Below, piece by piece: positions 23,891-37,933 of a stretch of 64,000 bases of DNA. The DNA is taken from NCBI RefSeq assembly GCF_964340395.1, contig NC_135563.1, forward strand, positions 10,336,075-10,400,074, in the 5' to 3' direction. The notes beneath the pieces are model-generated. The model saw only the letters and a list, made by a program, of their open reading frames with translations. It made no database searches and had not been told where the DNA came from. Source of the stretch: Glandiceps talaboti (lineage: Eukaryota; Hemichordata; Enteropneusta; Spengelidae). The position numbers and the translations under genes are program-made. The first letter of the stretch is position 1. Every line of letters starts with the position of its first letter.

Positions 23891-24236
23891 CTACAAATGT
23901 AAAATATATATAGCATCGTTGACATTTGAATAACGTGAACCAGATTCATACAATATACATATGGTATGGCGGCAAGATATGAAAAGCATTTTTGATATAT
24001 ATCAAAATGAACCAACATGATCTAATTGAAATGTCAAATGAAATATGACCATTATAAATCAGAGATGCATTTTAAGCTATAAATTTTCTTCTTGAAAAAT
24101 AATGCAACTCTGATAAAAAAAAAATTGGGATCCATTTCAATATGGTTAACAATAGAACGTGGGTAATTTATGCCCCGTAATAAGCAATATAATGAAGCGG
24201 TATAGCTCTTACGGTGATATCTGATTTTCATTTTAC

Positions 24237-24283
24237 CTCGGAATCTATTCTTTGCACGACAAGCAATTGACCAACATGATAAG
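24237..24283 (-). CDS. possible 47-bp micro-exon
   Basis: TGTCTACCATCAG acceptor and TCCGAG then GTAAAA donor, phase 1 in and 0 out, 15 codons YHVGQLLVVQRIDSE. Both splice signals are good, but the segment is short enough to be chance. Confidence 0.25.
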
Positions 24284-24309
24284 CTGATGGTAGACATAAA
24301 TCTGTTCAT

Positions 24310-25365
24310 TCACCAGCTATACCAGAAAACACTGCAGAAAACCTTCTTTATCCATAGTGATCTTTCTCAACATAACGTCAAATACGGTAACCTGTGTTCG
24401 CATTCTTGAGTAGAGCAATTCCTAAAGCTTGCTTTAAATGTGGTGTCTTGCCTTAGTAAAAACAGAAACAAAACTCCGTGATAATTAGTCTCGATATAAC
24501 ACATCTAATGCTCGGCATCTGAGTACAGAATTCGTACTGTTCATTCAAGATTCATGAACATTGTCTAAGGCATAGGCTTCCAATTATGTCACTCATATTT
24601 TCTTATCGAGCAACATTTTGTGTGATTTCCCCCTTCGACGTACCAGTATCCCTAACGATTTGAGGTCAGATCATTCAGAGTGCAATGCGATTCATAGGTC
24701 TGTTACGTGATAGGAGACTGCTCTTGCCTGAATAATATGACAGTCTGATCGTAAGCCATAGATAGAAATCACTATAAACCACGATGCGTACTTGAAAATA
24801 AAAATATTGTCTTCTGATCCCCAGCTCATGGCCTACGCACGTTACTTAATTTTGCTATTATCCTTATAAACTGTTATTGACTTCATAAGTGGTTCTAATA
24901 AGCAATGGTTATCCTGATGTCATAAGTATAACCTTACCCTATATCGAAACGTCAAATTCACAACAATAAGACTTAATATCTTAGGTTTCCATTTCACCTG
25001 ATATTCATATCAGTATGTTAGGAAAGGAGGGTTATCTAATATGTTATGTATCATACGCAAAAAGGAGGGGTTTTAATGTCATATATCATACACAAAAATG
25101 TGTAGTACTACGCCAATCGATAAAGGCAACTGATTTAGAATAAAGATTTGCCTGTTTGTAGCATTTCGTGTTTCTTGTAGGTGAATACAGATAGCGTTTA
25201 CAAAATAAAGACCTTCAAATAGTCTATCCTATAGAGATTTGAATAATTTGCTTTTAGATAATGACTATAATATTAAAGGAAACGAACGTTATTAGCAATA
25301 ATGCACAGAGTTTTCCAAAAGACACCAACGTGCAATCGTTGTTGATATTACATTTAATATATCAT
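24310..25365. other. AT-rich DNA with a two-copy 38-bp tandem repeat
   Basis: Units AAAGGAGGG...TATCATACGCAA (25023-25060) and AAAGGAGGGG...TATCATACACAA (25061-25096) are adjacent. The rest has no recognised feature. Confidence 0.5.
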
Positions 25366-25370
25366 GAGTT

Positions 25371-25376
25371 ATTTAC

Positions 25377-25451
<75 letters not shown>

Positions 25452-25453
25452 TT
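25371..25453. repeat. (TTTA)n microsatellite
   Basis: About 20 TTTA units. Confidence 0.95.
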
Positions 25454-25459
25454 GGAAAA

Positions 25460-28100
25460 TTGAGAAAACAGAAAAAATATCAATAAAATACTCAGGGCGC
25501 GAAATCAAAAGCTGAATTTAATAAGAATTTAATTAATACGACGTACAGTGTTGATTCACTTAAGCGTATGTATGGCACATAGATACATGTATCCATCATT
25601 CACTGAATCTGTTGACTAGGCCCCGGGAAACTGGCATATATAGTACTTATTTGAAAGAATCGTTGGTCACACTTACATATGATATGTTGATCGCATTACT
25701 ACGATGAATGGATAATCTTATGTTATTGCCAATGTTGCTTAGATTTTTGCGAAGATTAAATTGGTACATCATGGTATGGCAAGTGGAAATAACGTCGATC
25801 AGGTCAAATGCAAATGATAAGTGTATGCATAATTCACGAGGCACGGTTTAGTTCGCGCACATATACTCCTCACTCCAATGGTAATGCTATATACTTTATC
25901 AATTACAATAGGCCACCTCTAACTATAGAATCGAACTAAGTATGCCGATACGAGAATTCAGGAAATGGGTTAAACCTTATTGTATTGAAACTATTATTTT
26001 ATTCATACCTCTTCAATCATGAGTCTTATGGTAAATATTTATAGGCAATTTCTAGATACTGACATGTGTTTTCGGTAGATGTTGAGTTTGATATAAGAAG
26101 CAAACTCCATTTGCAGATGCATGCAGATGTCACTAATGGTATGTAAAGATTAATCTATGAACTAACACGTCAAACTTATCAAACTAAAGCAGATGGAACC
26201 GATTACACATGTCTACGATGAGACTGATGGTATATGGGTTAATGTTTTTATCAGTAACCACAGAAATAGTTCAATGTCCTGTCTTGTATTTCCTTCCGTC
26301 ATAGTTTGTATGCATTAATGGTCCTTGATTATTGAAAATAATCAAATTATATATGAGTGAGAATAATAATTAATACAAATATATGAATGTGTCAGTGCCA
26401 AAAAGGGCCAAGCATCATGTTATCTTGTTTTTTTTCACTTTTAGTAATTTTAATTCTGTTGATTTTCCTATAGCTATAGCTTGCTGTTTCTTCTGCGTTA
26501 TCGTGTATGACGACAGACACATGGAAAACCTGTGATTTAAATTCGACTTAAGGTCCCAACGGCTAGTGCCGAAAATACATTTTGCCCCTTCTTTTACCAA
26601 ACGGAATTTACGCCACACTTCTGGCAATAAGTCCTTCTTTCATATAACATATATCAGGACATGTTTCAGTTCTTCCCCTGGGCCCTGTCTTTCCATCTAA
26701 TTATATTAACACTTTATGTTGTTGATTTGCGTTTATTGCACGCTACAATGAATTATATGCAATAACTGTGAAGGACAATACAATACAAAGCTATAGACTA
26801 GTATGTTTAAGAAAAATGATATCTTCAGCTGCAGTAATAATTTAAAGACTGATACAACTATATACACCCTGGGGATTCTAAAGTGTGTTAATTGTCAGTG
26901 GGCATTGAATTATGGCTAATGTAGCATAACTAAGATATGAACACGCTCCACTTGTAAATTGACAGACATCTTTTACTATTACAGGCAATATCTTGATTAC
27001 GCAATGTAGCAAATTACCTTTACAAACTTATAAACAGACATATCGTCACTGTTGTAAAGTATCACCCTGCAGCTAATCCTGGGTATATGTGTAAGAAAGT
27101 GAAATATGCCAATAGAGCATATGTGTAGACATTGTGAATATATACTAAATTAAAGCGAACATTTACGAATACACAACTTCTATAAATACCCATTGCTTAG
27201 CATTGAGTTAATGTTGTACCTATCTGTCAATTAGGTACTTGTCAGTCTGCGTTCAAACTTTATTTTTGCAACTGTTGAGGTGGGCCTCTGGCTTTATATA
27301 TAACAATATCCATTATTAACCCCCTCTTTAAAATACCCCTTCTCTATCCATCCATAACAGCAATCTAGATTCCGCCAATCCTCTATTAAAATGTATATCA
27401 TAATTTTATAATATATCCGAGTACTGATCCATTGCTGATTTCCACACGCATTTATATTTCACAAATACTTAATTTATAAGTACGCGGTTATTAATAGCAA
27501 TACCCATTAAATCGAAGGGAGCTGTAGAATCTCTATATTTTTTTCATTTCATACATTTATTATCTTGACAACGATTATGTCTATTTACACAATCTTTGAT
27601 GGTACATGTTAGGTTAACAAATTGTAAGCGTGTATTAGTTATGTATGAAAAACACTCCTGGCGATTATAACAATTTTCATATTAAATTTTCAGATGGCTG
27701 TATAACGAAAATACCTTAGTTTGATGGATTAAAAATATAATAATTACATTGGTTATTGAAAATTCCCCATGCTGATGTGAATTATAAGATGTCCTGACGT
27801 TATCAGATAATTATTTCACGGTCAGCAAAATCGTAGTGTATCACCCAGGGGTGTAGTTCTCAACGAGGAATATATCAAAGCACTTTCATGCGTATCCTCA
27901 TTCAAATCCTAGATGTCTTACTGGGTTTGTTGAAGATTCTTTGTAGATACATGGCTAGTCGCATTATGACGGTTCTTATAGCTTTGCCTCAATACAGATT
28001 CTCTGCATGCACCTTGTCCATGCGTCGACCTCCTCACATCCAATTAAACTAATTGGGGAAAAGAAGGGCATATTTTGCTTAATACAGATGTCACAAAATC
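25460..28100. other. AT-rich DNA with weak exon-like segments
   Basis: Minus-strand open segments near 26537-26628 (DLLPEVWRKFRLVKEGAKCI) and 25670-25735 (ending ISY before a GTAAGT donor) could be exons, but their acceptors are poor. Nothing else is recognised. Confidence 0.3.
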
Positions 28101-28112
28101 ACAGTTGCTTAC

Positions 28113-28317
28113 GTCATCATTACAAATATGTCTTATCTCCTTTACGTTGGAGTAGTATATTTCCTCAAGAAGCTTAAGTCGGTCAGCATTAGCTGAATGC
28201 TGGCCATACTTTGCCCCGTCACGAAGCATGTCAACTGGAATAGAGAATCTTAATTCGATCAGTAAATCGTGCTTAGTTTTGTTGACATTTCCATCCAGGC
28301 ATTCATGCATTTCAGGT
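28113..28317 (-). CDS. candidate exon, unrecognised charged/helical protein
   Basis: Acceptor ATTTAAATATTTTAG precedes base 28317; donor GATGAC then GTAAGC follows 28113. Phase 2 in, phase 0 out, 68 codons. It includes HECLDGNVNKTKHDLLIELR, a PVDMLRDGAKYG stretch and LLEEIYYSNVKEIRHICND. The balanced, non-repetitive composition is clearly unlike the surrounding intron-like frames. No family is recognised. It may be an upstream exon of Gene 2 or belong to a separate gene. Confidence 0.45.
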
Positions 28318-28669
28318 CTAAAATATTTAAATCAATGCAATATTTTACCATGTTTACCACGTTATATTTATTGTGATATGGAAGGGGCAGGGCACGTATT
28401 TTCATGAACGTTGCTAGGCATGCTACTGTGAATGTTAAATTGTAACTCACATTGACAGATCCTTTCTCCTGCAAGCATCACTTTGTCTTGGGGTCATACA
28501 AGACCTATACTAATGCTCTCCTTGGTCCGGATCCCCACTTTTATTTATCTGCTTGTTCAGTCGGATTCATTATCCAAGTTTAAATTTGTACATGACGAAA
28601 TCCTATGTCATTATATAAGCCATTGTCAGAACTGAGATTGCAAAGAACAGGCTGATGTACTCCGAAAGG

Positions 28670-28689
28670 TAATTACACTGGTGTAATTA
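28670..28689. repeat. perfect palindrome
   Basis: TAATTACAC, TG, GTGTAATTA: a perfect 9-bp stem with a 2-base loop. Confidence 0.6.
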
Positions 28690-28699
28690 GTACATGTGG

Positions 28700-29560
28700 T
28701 CTTCTATGTTTTCGTATACCTGTGATGCCGATAACATCAAAGCAAAATTGACAAACATCGGCGTCGTTACTTGAGACAATTTTACACGCCTGGTTGAACT
28801 TCCTATAATATAATATTCCATGGAAACCGATACAAAATTGACTGCCTGTACGTCATATATCCTCATTAGAAGTGGACAATTCTCGGGATAGCTCTTTCTT
28901 TACCTTTCACCGATTTTTCGAATCAAATGCTAAAATCACAATTGGTAAAGTACTTTAAGGTTACTGAGAAATCGGCTGAGAACTAATAAGAACACGAAAT
29001 TACCTTTACTAACCAGGGAATGACTAGCTTGGCCGACGTTGTCATGGCTATAGCTTTCCACGACTTCCTGCACCATAGCAACTACTCTGAGTAACATACC
29101 GTATTTGTACTTTTAAGACCACAGAAATATTTATCACGAAGTCCTTATTCTTTATAAAAACATTTCGTATCGAGTTGTGTTTGATGCTTATCTAGTTCCA
29201 ATAAAGCTTTTTGTGTGATAAAAGAGCTTCTACTGGTTAGGTGTGGTTGCTTCTCTGCAAAGATTTTCAACACGATTGCGACCTAGAATGTACACATGTC
29301 GGTAATACTATCCACTATTGCTTATAATCTAATTTTCCCACTACACCAAGCAATATCGTGTACTTGCAATACTAATATGTATGCAGTACATCTTTTTGAA
29401 GTCTCTATGTCAACAGTCAACGCTGTTGAGGTTTCGTACATACTCACTTATTCTTTTCCAAATGAACAACAGAAAGTGGTTCATACGCCCTAGGATATTC
29501 TTAATTCCTTGCATTCTATGTTACATTTCTTGAAAAGGTCGTATGCCTTTGACACCCTAG
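28700..29560. other. no recognised feature
   Basis: AT-rich unique DNA. Confidence 0.5.
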
Positions 29561-29561
29561 G

Positions 29562-29836
29562 ATAGGTAATTAGTGGCATGGGTGATAAAAAAAATTAAGT
29601 GTTGGTTGATCTAATGCAATAGATTAACCCATATCACGTGTTATTTGTTACTGTCACTTTCCGCGAACAATCCCAGCAGACATTTTAAATTGATTAGCGG
29701 CTCATGTAACCTTCATTTATTAAAAGGAACCACTTAATGTCTCCCACTCGATCCATCGCAACAATTTGGGAATAGGTAATTAGTGGGTGATAAAAAAAAA
29801 TTAAGTGTTGGTTGATCTAATGCAATGGATTAATCC
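29562..29836 (+). repeat. ~65-bp direct duplication 210 bp apart
   Basis: The block beginning ATAGGTAATTAGTGG and containing TTAAGTGTTGGTTGATCTAA occurs at 29562-29630 and again at 29772-29836. The copies are nearly identical apart from a 5-bp indel and poly-A length. Each copy contains a GGTTGATCT/AGATTAACC imperfect inverted repeat. It looks younger than the other repeats in the window. Confidence 0.75.
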
Positions 29837-29839
29837 AAC

Positions 29840-31690
29840 TGCACGACTGGTTTCGTAGTTTTCAATCATATGAAGTGTTTGGGGACATGTACTTATATAA
29901 ACGTCACTTTATATGACATTAAAACACTTACATTCCAAATTCCCTTTTTTATTCTTAAAAACCGATAATGGTCTTTCTTAAGTTCACACCTTTGATGAAT
30001 ATGTGATAAAAACTGTCATATATTAATGCCATGACATATTTCTTAGCTTACATGACAATGCAGGAATGATATGAGTATATTACAGTTTGAATCACGTGAT
30101 AGTTTGATCATCCTATTTTTCTTCTTCAAATAATTGAAATTTGAGAGAGAAACGTAAGCAATTGATGGTAGGAATTGCAGCGTACAGCATTCAACCTCCG
30201 GATTACAAGAGATTTGTGTGTAGAAGAATAACGACTCTGTGTAACTAACGATGTACTTCCCATACATTGACGTCACTAAATACGCTAGGCTTTGCAACAA
30301 TGATACAATAAAACTCTATAGATAGAACTGATGAATATAAGGGTCATGTCATACATTATCACAATGAAAACGTAATTTGATGATATATACAATATGTCGT
30401 CACATTGGAAACAGAAGCACGAACTACATGGATGTTAACTGCTTAAAACACCGTAAACGTCCACTGTAGGGAGACCTGCAATTAGATTATATAGATTGGT
30501 TATGTAGCGGCGATTACAGGGAGTTATGGGAAATACCATTGTAAAAGATACGAATATTTTTGCATTACATGGTAACTAAATATTTCTTCTCCTAAAAGGA
30601 GACTTAATTTGTCCATGGAACAAGCCCTAGTTGAGGCAACAGTTGACTCTAGTGGGGATGGAAAAAAAGAAGTACACATCACTACTCCAATGCCACATGC
30701 AAGGTTTCTATGCTAGACATTTTAGGACTAGATATCAAAATTTGCTCTTGTATATAAAGGTGAAAAATTATTATACTTAATGGTGAACATTTATTTTTAT
30801 ATATTCAAGTTTATTAAATATCTTGACCACAAACATTCTGAAAATGCCCGTGACTTTTTAAATGGGGAAATGTAACAGAAATAGACATGCTATGAAGCCG
30901 TCGAGCATAAACAACATTGTGAGCATGTGTTCCGTGTAATGACTAATTTTCACATCATATAAGCTTATATCCATTCGTACTGTGATATTGAAGAAGTACA
31001 TATATTTCATTTAAAACTGATCAATGTGAATACTCCGAAGAAAGAAAACACTTACAAATGTTAGTGTTAAAAGTTTAATTCTTGCAAAAAATATATTTGA
31101 ATCGATTTCAACTTGTCATATAATACGAAAATAAACTTGTTATGTATAGTTTACCCTAAAGTCAAGGACGTTGTTCATCTAGACTACTGTCAACAAAAGG
31201 TCCACCCCGGCTGACACATTTAAGCTCCATTTAACATAGGCCGTTATTCAGCTAAATAAAGAGACGTTCTCCAAATAACTCACCTTTCTGTCTGGTTTGA
31301 ATTGAAAGTACATGCAGTAATTGCCTAGTTGTGATTTTGGCATGTAATTATAAATATATGCTCAATTTCTCCACTATTACAAGAACGAAACATTATACCC
31401 AAAATTCAAATATCACACACTAAGACAAACCAGAGAACAAAAGTGTCTAAATTCATTTCATCGAACGATTTAGCTTATTTCTTTAAATCTCCCAAAAATA
31501 ATGATTTAAATTTAACATGCTACATACAAAGATAAGCTTTATTATGAAATATACACTAATATCAGGGTCATTGTCTATCTATGATATCACTAATACAAAG
31601 CGTTCGTCATACCCTAATTAAACGTGGCCAATGCGTGCGCATTCTACTCACCAGTTCGTTGTGCATGTTCTGACAAAAAATAGCTAGTAA
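29840..31690. other. no recognised feature
   Basis: AT-rich unique DNA with short shadow ORFs. Confidence 0.5.
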
Positions 31691-31692
31691 TT

Positions 31693-31742
31693 GGTATGTA
31701 TGTATGTATGTATGTATGTATGTATGTATGTATGTATGTATA
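31693..31742. repeat. (TATG)n microsatellite
   Basis: About 12 TATG units. Confidence 0.95.
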
Positions 31743-31744
31743 AC

Positions 31745-34700
31745 GTGTGACTGGTTTTGAAATGCAATGCAACATTTCAAAAGTCTCAACAACCAAAGAG
31801 TGGACCCAAATTGTACAATGTGGGTCTATATTATCCGAGATGAATGATGTTAGCAATACTTAAGACCATCAGGGTTGTGTCACGCCTAACATTGGAGAGA
31901 GCAGTAAAATTCACTAAACTTCCTTCTATGTTTTGAATTAAACTTTATTTGTAGTATATCATGTTAGACGACTAGGTGTTAAGTGTCTAGAATCATTTTC
32001 GGAAACTTAGGGGTTAAATTTCTTTTCATTCCATGTTCAGATGTATATTTGTATACTAAGTGTTTCTGAGGACCTTGACCCATAATATAAGGATAAGTTG
32101 GAAGTGGCGTTGTAGGCTATTCCGAACAGGTTGGTAAATATATAGATTCTATGCAATAAAACAAACCCAACACTTGTGATAATGACATAACCAGGGCGAA
32201 ACATATAATATTGAACTTTAGAATACTAAATCATCATTTACAACAGCTGTTGTCACAAGTATTTCTAGAGATATACGAGCGCTCAAACAGTATGAGGTAG
32301 TCGAGTTTATAGTCATAAAAGTATCATATCCACGAGTACCAGTACATTTCTGTAACTATGACTTGCATATGTTTGCAAGAGTTCACGAAACATCATGACC
32401 TGAGCGTCGGCAGGTATGCATCGAATTCGAAGTCGTGTGTAAAAAATTGATGCAGATTAGATATCGCGCTTCAAATTTGAAACCTGTGATTGCATAGCGC
32501 TAATTATGCTTCAAAATTAAAATCCACCACTTTCAGGAAATTGCCGTTGAATTCGATTCATATAGCATAATTTGAACAGTTTTACCCATGGAAAAACACT
32601 CCAAATTGTCATAATTACCGGAAATTGTTTCAAAATAGCTCGTCTTCATATGCTTTGAACCAAGTATTGAAACAAACTTGACTAAATTGTTGCAAAGACG
32701 CCAGAGTGAGGAGAGCGAATAATCTTATCAACATATTGAATATCGCACAGAACATTAGAAATATTAATTTTCCTTGATTGAATATATTTGTTCGTATGGT
32801 ATATTGGGGTGTTAAGGATTGACAATATCCCTTAGAGGTCGTATCCATCGGACACATGTTCATTACCAAGACAACTTCCAGTGTAAATGATACTCGACAA
32901 AAAGTATAAACTAGATAAAGTCGGAATTCGGAGAAGTCTTTGATGATGTTGACACAGACCAATTCAATGAAAACATCAGAACTTGAAGTTCAACGAATTG
33001 GAAGCGGGCTATCATCATTCACTCATCTATCAGTGTCATTCTTTCAAGATAATATATCTGAAATTCAATCACTATGCAAATTTTAGAGTGTTTTGTGTAG
33101 GTGACAATCAGGAGAATTCATCTGAATGTCATTATTTATAAAGATAGTAACTTAAATGTGTCACTCCATGTACAATTAACTACACAAATCTACATATTCA
33201 TAAAAATGCAAATTGTTAATTGACATTAAGGAATGTGTATACAGTGATTGTATGAGTGTGCTAACTGTCACTTGACCAGCTTCCTGGTTTACTTCTTTAA
33301 TTCTTATTCTACCTATCGTCCAATAATGGTCTAATATTATGCGATATCACTACTCGCGGAAACGCATGACTCTTACTTTCGCATGTGATTTAAATTCGAC
33401 CTCACTTCGGAAATGCACTATTTCCACCTCATACGATCTGGCCGTTCAGACTAAACAGTGTCGGTAAAATAAAAATCAACTTTCATAACTTCAAATTATG
33501 ATGGCCTTAGTATATTTTTATCATTCTCGTCAGAAATATGGGTTTTTTTTCGTAATACATGCGTAGAGCGACTTGCTTTAATCTTCCTGGTGAATCGGAG
33601 ATGCCTTCAATACGTGACACCTACATCCGTAAGGTGAATATATATACAACATCATGCGTTACAAAATCATAGTAATAGCTTTCAACCGTCATCTCACATT
33701 CGCTCTAACTTCCTTGTGCTTCATGTGACGTTTGCGTCTTTTAAGGCCTAGTCAGTGCATTCCAAATTGGACACAACGCAGTGACTAGATTTCGGTGTCA
33801 TTGTTCAAATTAAACATCATGAAAATAATAAAATCTTGTAGCGTTCAACCAACCATGTCAGTAACCAGGGACGTATACAAGTGCTTCTAATCTAATAATT
33901 ATCCCCGCAAGAATAGAACCTATTAATGAAACAAAGTCACGTCACGTTAGTTATTGCCTCACACAAGATCGTAAATATATATGTCTCTTTTTGCGTTTCT
34001 AAGATTTGATTTCGATATTTCCTGTGATATTAATATGTGTTATTAGTGTACGTGACTTTGTCTTACTTTTGTTAAATTTCAAAATTCGTAATCGTGGCTA
34101 AGTCATCAGCGGAAGATAACGCTGTCCTTCCCCTCGAAAACCGACAGATCCATTAGGATAAAAGTGAGCATTGCATGACCCCGGGCGTAGAACTCTGTCA
34201 ACATATTAGTAATCCACATACGTTCCTTGAGATAAGCTCTTAATTCCGTTCCATTGTAGGAGAAAATTAATTCTCTTAGTTCACCACCTTTCTTTCAATT
34301 TCGATAACGAGAAAATCCTCATGTAAAAACGCTACTGTTGATTAAACCTGCGACTAAGATTTTGCTCACGGAGATAAATGACACCATTACTCCAGGTGGT
34401 TATCATAAAAAAAAAGTGTCATTATAAGTATATGAAGGAACCCACTGTTACGATTTAGAGTATCCATTCGGTGATGTGTAGATCGTTATACTCCATGACA
34501 GTTTACATCTTCATGTGCCGAATCAATGGTACTTCACAATTAGCATTGAATAAATGAATACGATTACTAAACTCAATAAATACATGTTATGTACACGAAT
34601 CGTCTTACTCTTTACACAGTGTATATATCTATCGTACTTTTTTTTATTCCTGTCATTTGTAGAGCGCATTGTGATTAGTTGTAACGTAATACTTGTGATG

Positions 34701-37700
34701 TATTGTAAAAACGTTTTCTAAAAGGCACATAATCTGAGTATTTATTTAGGTAATCCTTATGTGTATGTATTTGTCAATGTTTTGGTAAATCAACACATTT
34801 GTTGAGTAATTTTACTACTGACACGAGTTGTTTTGTGTATAAAGTAACTCTTGTAAAGAACATAATCCATACCATTTTGAATTCCAAATAATTAGTTTAG
34901 GCTATAACTTGTCAGCTAAAATGATCTTACGTGTTCAAAGCGTTTAAGTTTTGTATCAAAGCGTTTAAGAGTTTGTATACAATAGTCAAATAATTATTTG
35001 TGCCATAAATGTTACAAACGCACGTTTTCCATGACGGTTTTCATAACCAAGTTTAATATGTGAATTGAAAAACCTTATTACTTTTTGTATAAGAACATTA
35101 CATACCTCATGAGTGATGATCGTCATTGAGTAGATCATACGCCTGATAAATAAACCGTACAGAATGGAAACAAATTAGGTAGCATTCCGCTATTAAAGTG
35201 GGTTTTTAATTTCAATATTTCATGATAACGTGGATGTACAGGTCTGCAATTGTCATGAAAACTTATTTGAAATCACCGATAACCATGTACATTTATCGGT
35301 TGCACGGGTGCCATACTATCTTTTCACTTATTAGCATATGTCTAAAAATAGCTGTTAAATCAAGATTTTGAGGATATAGAAGTGCCTCTAAGAAATCTAA
35401 CTGTTCAATGATATACGACTAAGACGTCAGGAATCTACAATGTAATATCTCATTGACATTTACATTTTACCTTCCGCTTTGCCGGCATATGCAATTTTCA
35501 GTCTTTCCAACATCACCAACATTTCTTGATCAAGACATCACTGTGACAGCGATCAACCGGAATAAGTTGTCGGGTAGTAATACCCAATACTGGATCCACG
35601 TGTCCAAATGACTCCATAAAACACTTTAATATCCTTCCAATTTCATCAATTGGTGCTTAAAGTATTGAATCTCACGAATGATGCAGTGATGGGGTATTAT
35701 GTTCATCGTCCTCGCTCTTTCCGGTAATGTTTGTCAAAGATTTCGTGTGTCACAAATAGCGTTTGCTGATTTTCCGACGCGGTGGTCAGGATATTGGTGG
35801 TGTTTTCGCAGTAGCTCTCTGATGAGAAGTAGAGTGAAATGATACGACACAAACTTTTGTAATTAGGAGATATCAAATTGGTCGTTTTATTGAATGCATG
35901 GCCAAATTGGCACTAATATATTCCTATCTAAATTCTAATGATCCTGAATTTTTTTATAATCAAATCACCTCTATCTGTATATTCATATCTTAAATTGTAA
36001 CTTGTTTTCAAATATCACCTCTATCTTAAAATTATTATCCGTTCAAATTATTTCAACAGTTTCCTTAACGTATGTGATGTACAAGTATCTCGGTACAGTT
36101 ACTTAGATGAATACCCGATTACATTTTAAAAGAAAATGTTCTCCCCATAGAATATTGAATAAAATTAAAGATAGTCAGTCTCACATGATAACATCCATTT
36201 CGTATGCAAATGAGACAAGGAATTCGAATAGCCTATTCATGTTAACAGTTATGGCCACTGTAATATATATATACTAATGACTAGCAGCAATACATAAATA
36301 AATAAATGGTGTGATAACAAAAGTTTGAGTGATACGTTTTCTATAGTATATAATGTCTTTGTTGATTTTTTCCAATTTCTTTCTTAACTAATAATAAAAA
36401 AATTGTTACAATTTTAACAAGTCCTACTTGTGTATGACCTTGTTGTGAAACGAACCATTCATGGATACAGAAGGATCAAAACGAAATCTATGCCGAAATA
36501 ATTATGCAATCAATCGGCCAATCAGTGGCTATACAAGAAGAGGATTAAAAGCAGAGTCTGCCTGGAGGTATAATTACTGTATATCTGCAAGTGGTACATG
36601 CTTGGTTGCCTAGCAACGTCTATAAGAACTCTTTGGTTGTTTAGCCATGACTGCAGAACGACATCGTCCCTTTCTCCTGGTGGACTTAGTATATTTCATT
36701 TACTTTTAAATGCTGTCCATAATTGTATTGAGTGGTAATAGGGAATAAATCAATAAATACTGCACTTTAAAATCACTCTTGTTTTTGTAGCGTGTACATG
36801 TAGAGGTAGGGATACTTGCGCTTGACATAGATTGATGTACATCATTAGGGGTGAGTAGACACAATGTTTCAGTCTTAACACTTGAGCATAGTGTGCCTGG
36901 CGCTTCTGTATAATATGATCTAAATATTTTTTTTAAACTTTCTCCCTCCCTATGATCTCTTCACAAAATGACGTTAATTTCATTCACAGGCAGCCATCTC
37001 ATCGCTTTGGGACACAGTTTGGTACTTAACGTTTGCAGAGATCGGCAGTATTATACCAACGTTTTTTTTTTGTTCATTAAAGTATACGATAAACTGGCGA
37101 TAATACTGCGTTCAACTCATTCAACACAGGCGTGCCAGGAATTCTGGATACTAGATATGTAACATTATTCAAGAAACATTGAATACCATTCGAGGGGATC
37201 TTAATGGTATACATTTCAGTAAGTGTTTTCAAAAAATAAGTGGAAGAATGGACTACTACATTCGAATGTGTTGGTTGAACTGAGCCTAAATGAATCTCAC
37301 CTTTGACTACCATATAGATAAAGGGGTCATATACATGACCCAAATAAGGTGCACTTGAAATACCTCCATAGGAAGTTCAGCAATTTCGGCAATTGAGGCA
37401 CACTGTCTCCAATAATTATTCAAATTCAGTCAAATTATTGTTGCCTGTAGTAAATTGTAGACAAAACACAATTGCCAACCCTTGAAACACTATTTGTATA
37501 ATGTTTGGTTGATTTTTCCTTTTCTAACGAAAAGCAGATGTAACGGTCTACCCGTTTAACTATTGCATTGATTATATGTTTCGCTATTGTATTGGCTTTT
37601 GAATGACTGTATGCACAGTCTTGGGGTAATAGTAGACAGATCTGTTAAAGATGGCACAGTCGCATACATACAGGATCGATTTATTGTGGATTAGTACGTT

Positions 37701-37790
37701 TCTTTTATATGACTGACTGAGTAATGTAACCTTTCTGTTATATTTCTAGGAGGACTTAGTATAAGGTATGCGAATATTGCATACTATGTA
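31745..37790. other. long AT-rich stretch without a recognised element
   Basis: Only short open frames. A possible plus-strand terminal exon, 35502-35611, follows AATTTTCAG and reads LDQDITVTAINRNKLSGSNT before TGA. It is unsupported otherwise. Confidence 0.4.
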
Positions 37791-37798
37791 TTGCTTAT

Positions 37799-37830
37799 TT
37801 ACTGTAACTAAATATATCCTAGTAGGATAG

Positions 37831-37917
<87 letters not shown>

Positions 37918-37933
37918 CATGGTTACTGTAACT
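37799..37933. repeat. (TA)n tract bracketed by an 11-bp direct repeat
   Basis: TTACTGTAACT occurs exactly at 37799-37809 and 37923-37933. Between them are a palindrome TATCCTA-G-TAGGATA (37815-37829) and about 42 TA units (37833-37917). The exact flanking repeat could be a target duplication of a small (TA)n-bearing insertion, or chance. Confidence 0.6.

Noticed and set aside
35502-35611. Possible plus-strand terminal exon
   Set aside because: One acceptor-like site and 36 codons only; no partner exon.
35813-35850. CTCTGATGAGAAGTAGAGTGAAATG: a second-looking hammerhead core
   Set aside because: CTGATGA and GAAA are present but stem II does not pair and no stem III or I is visible. Chance in AT-rich DNA.
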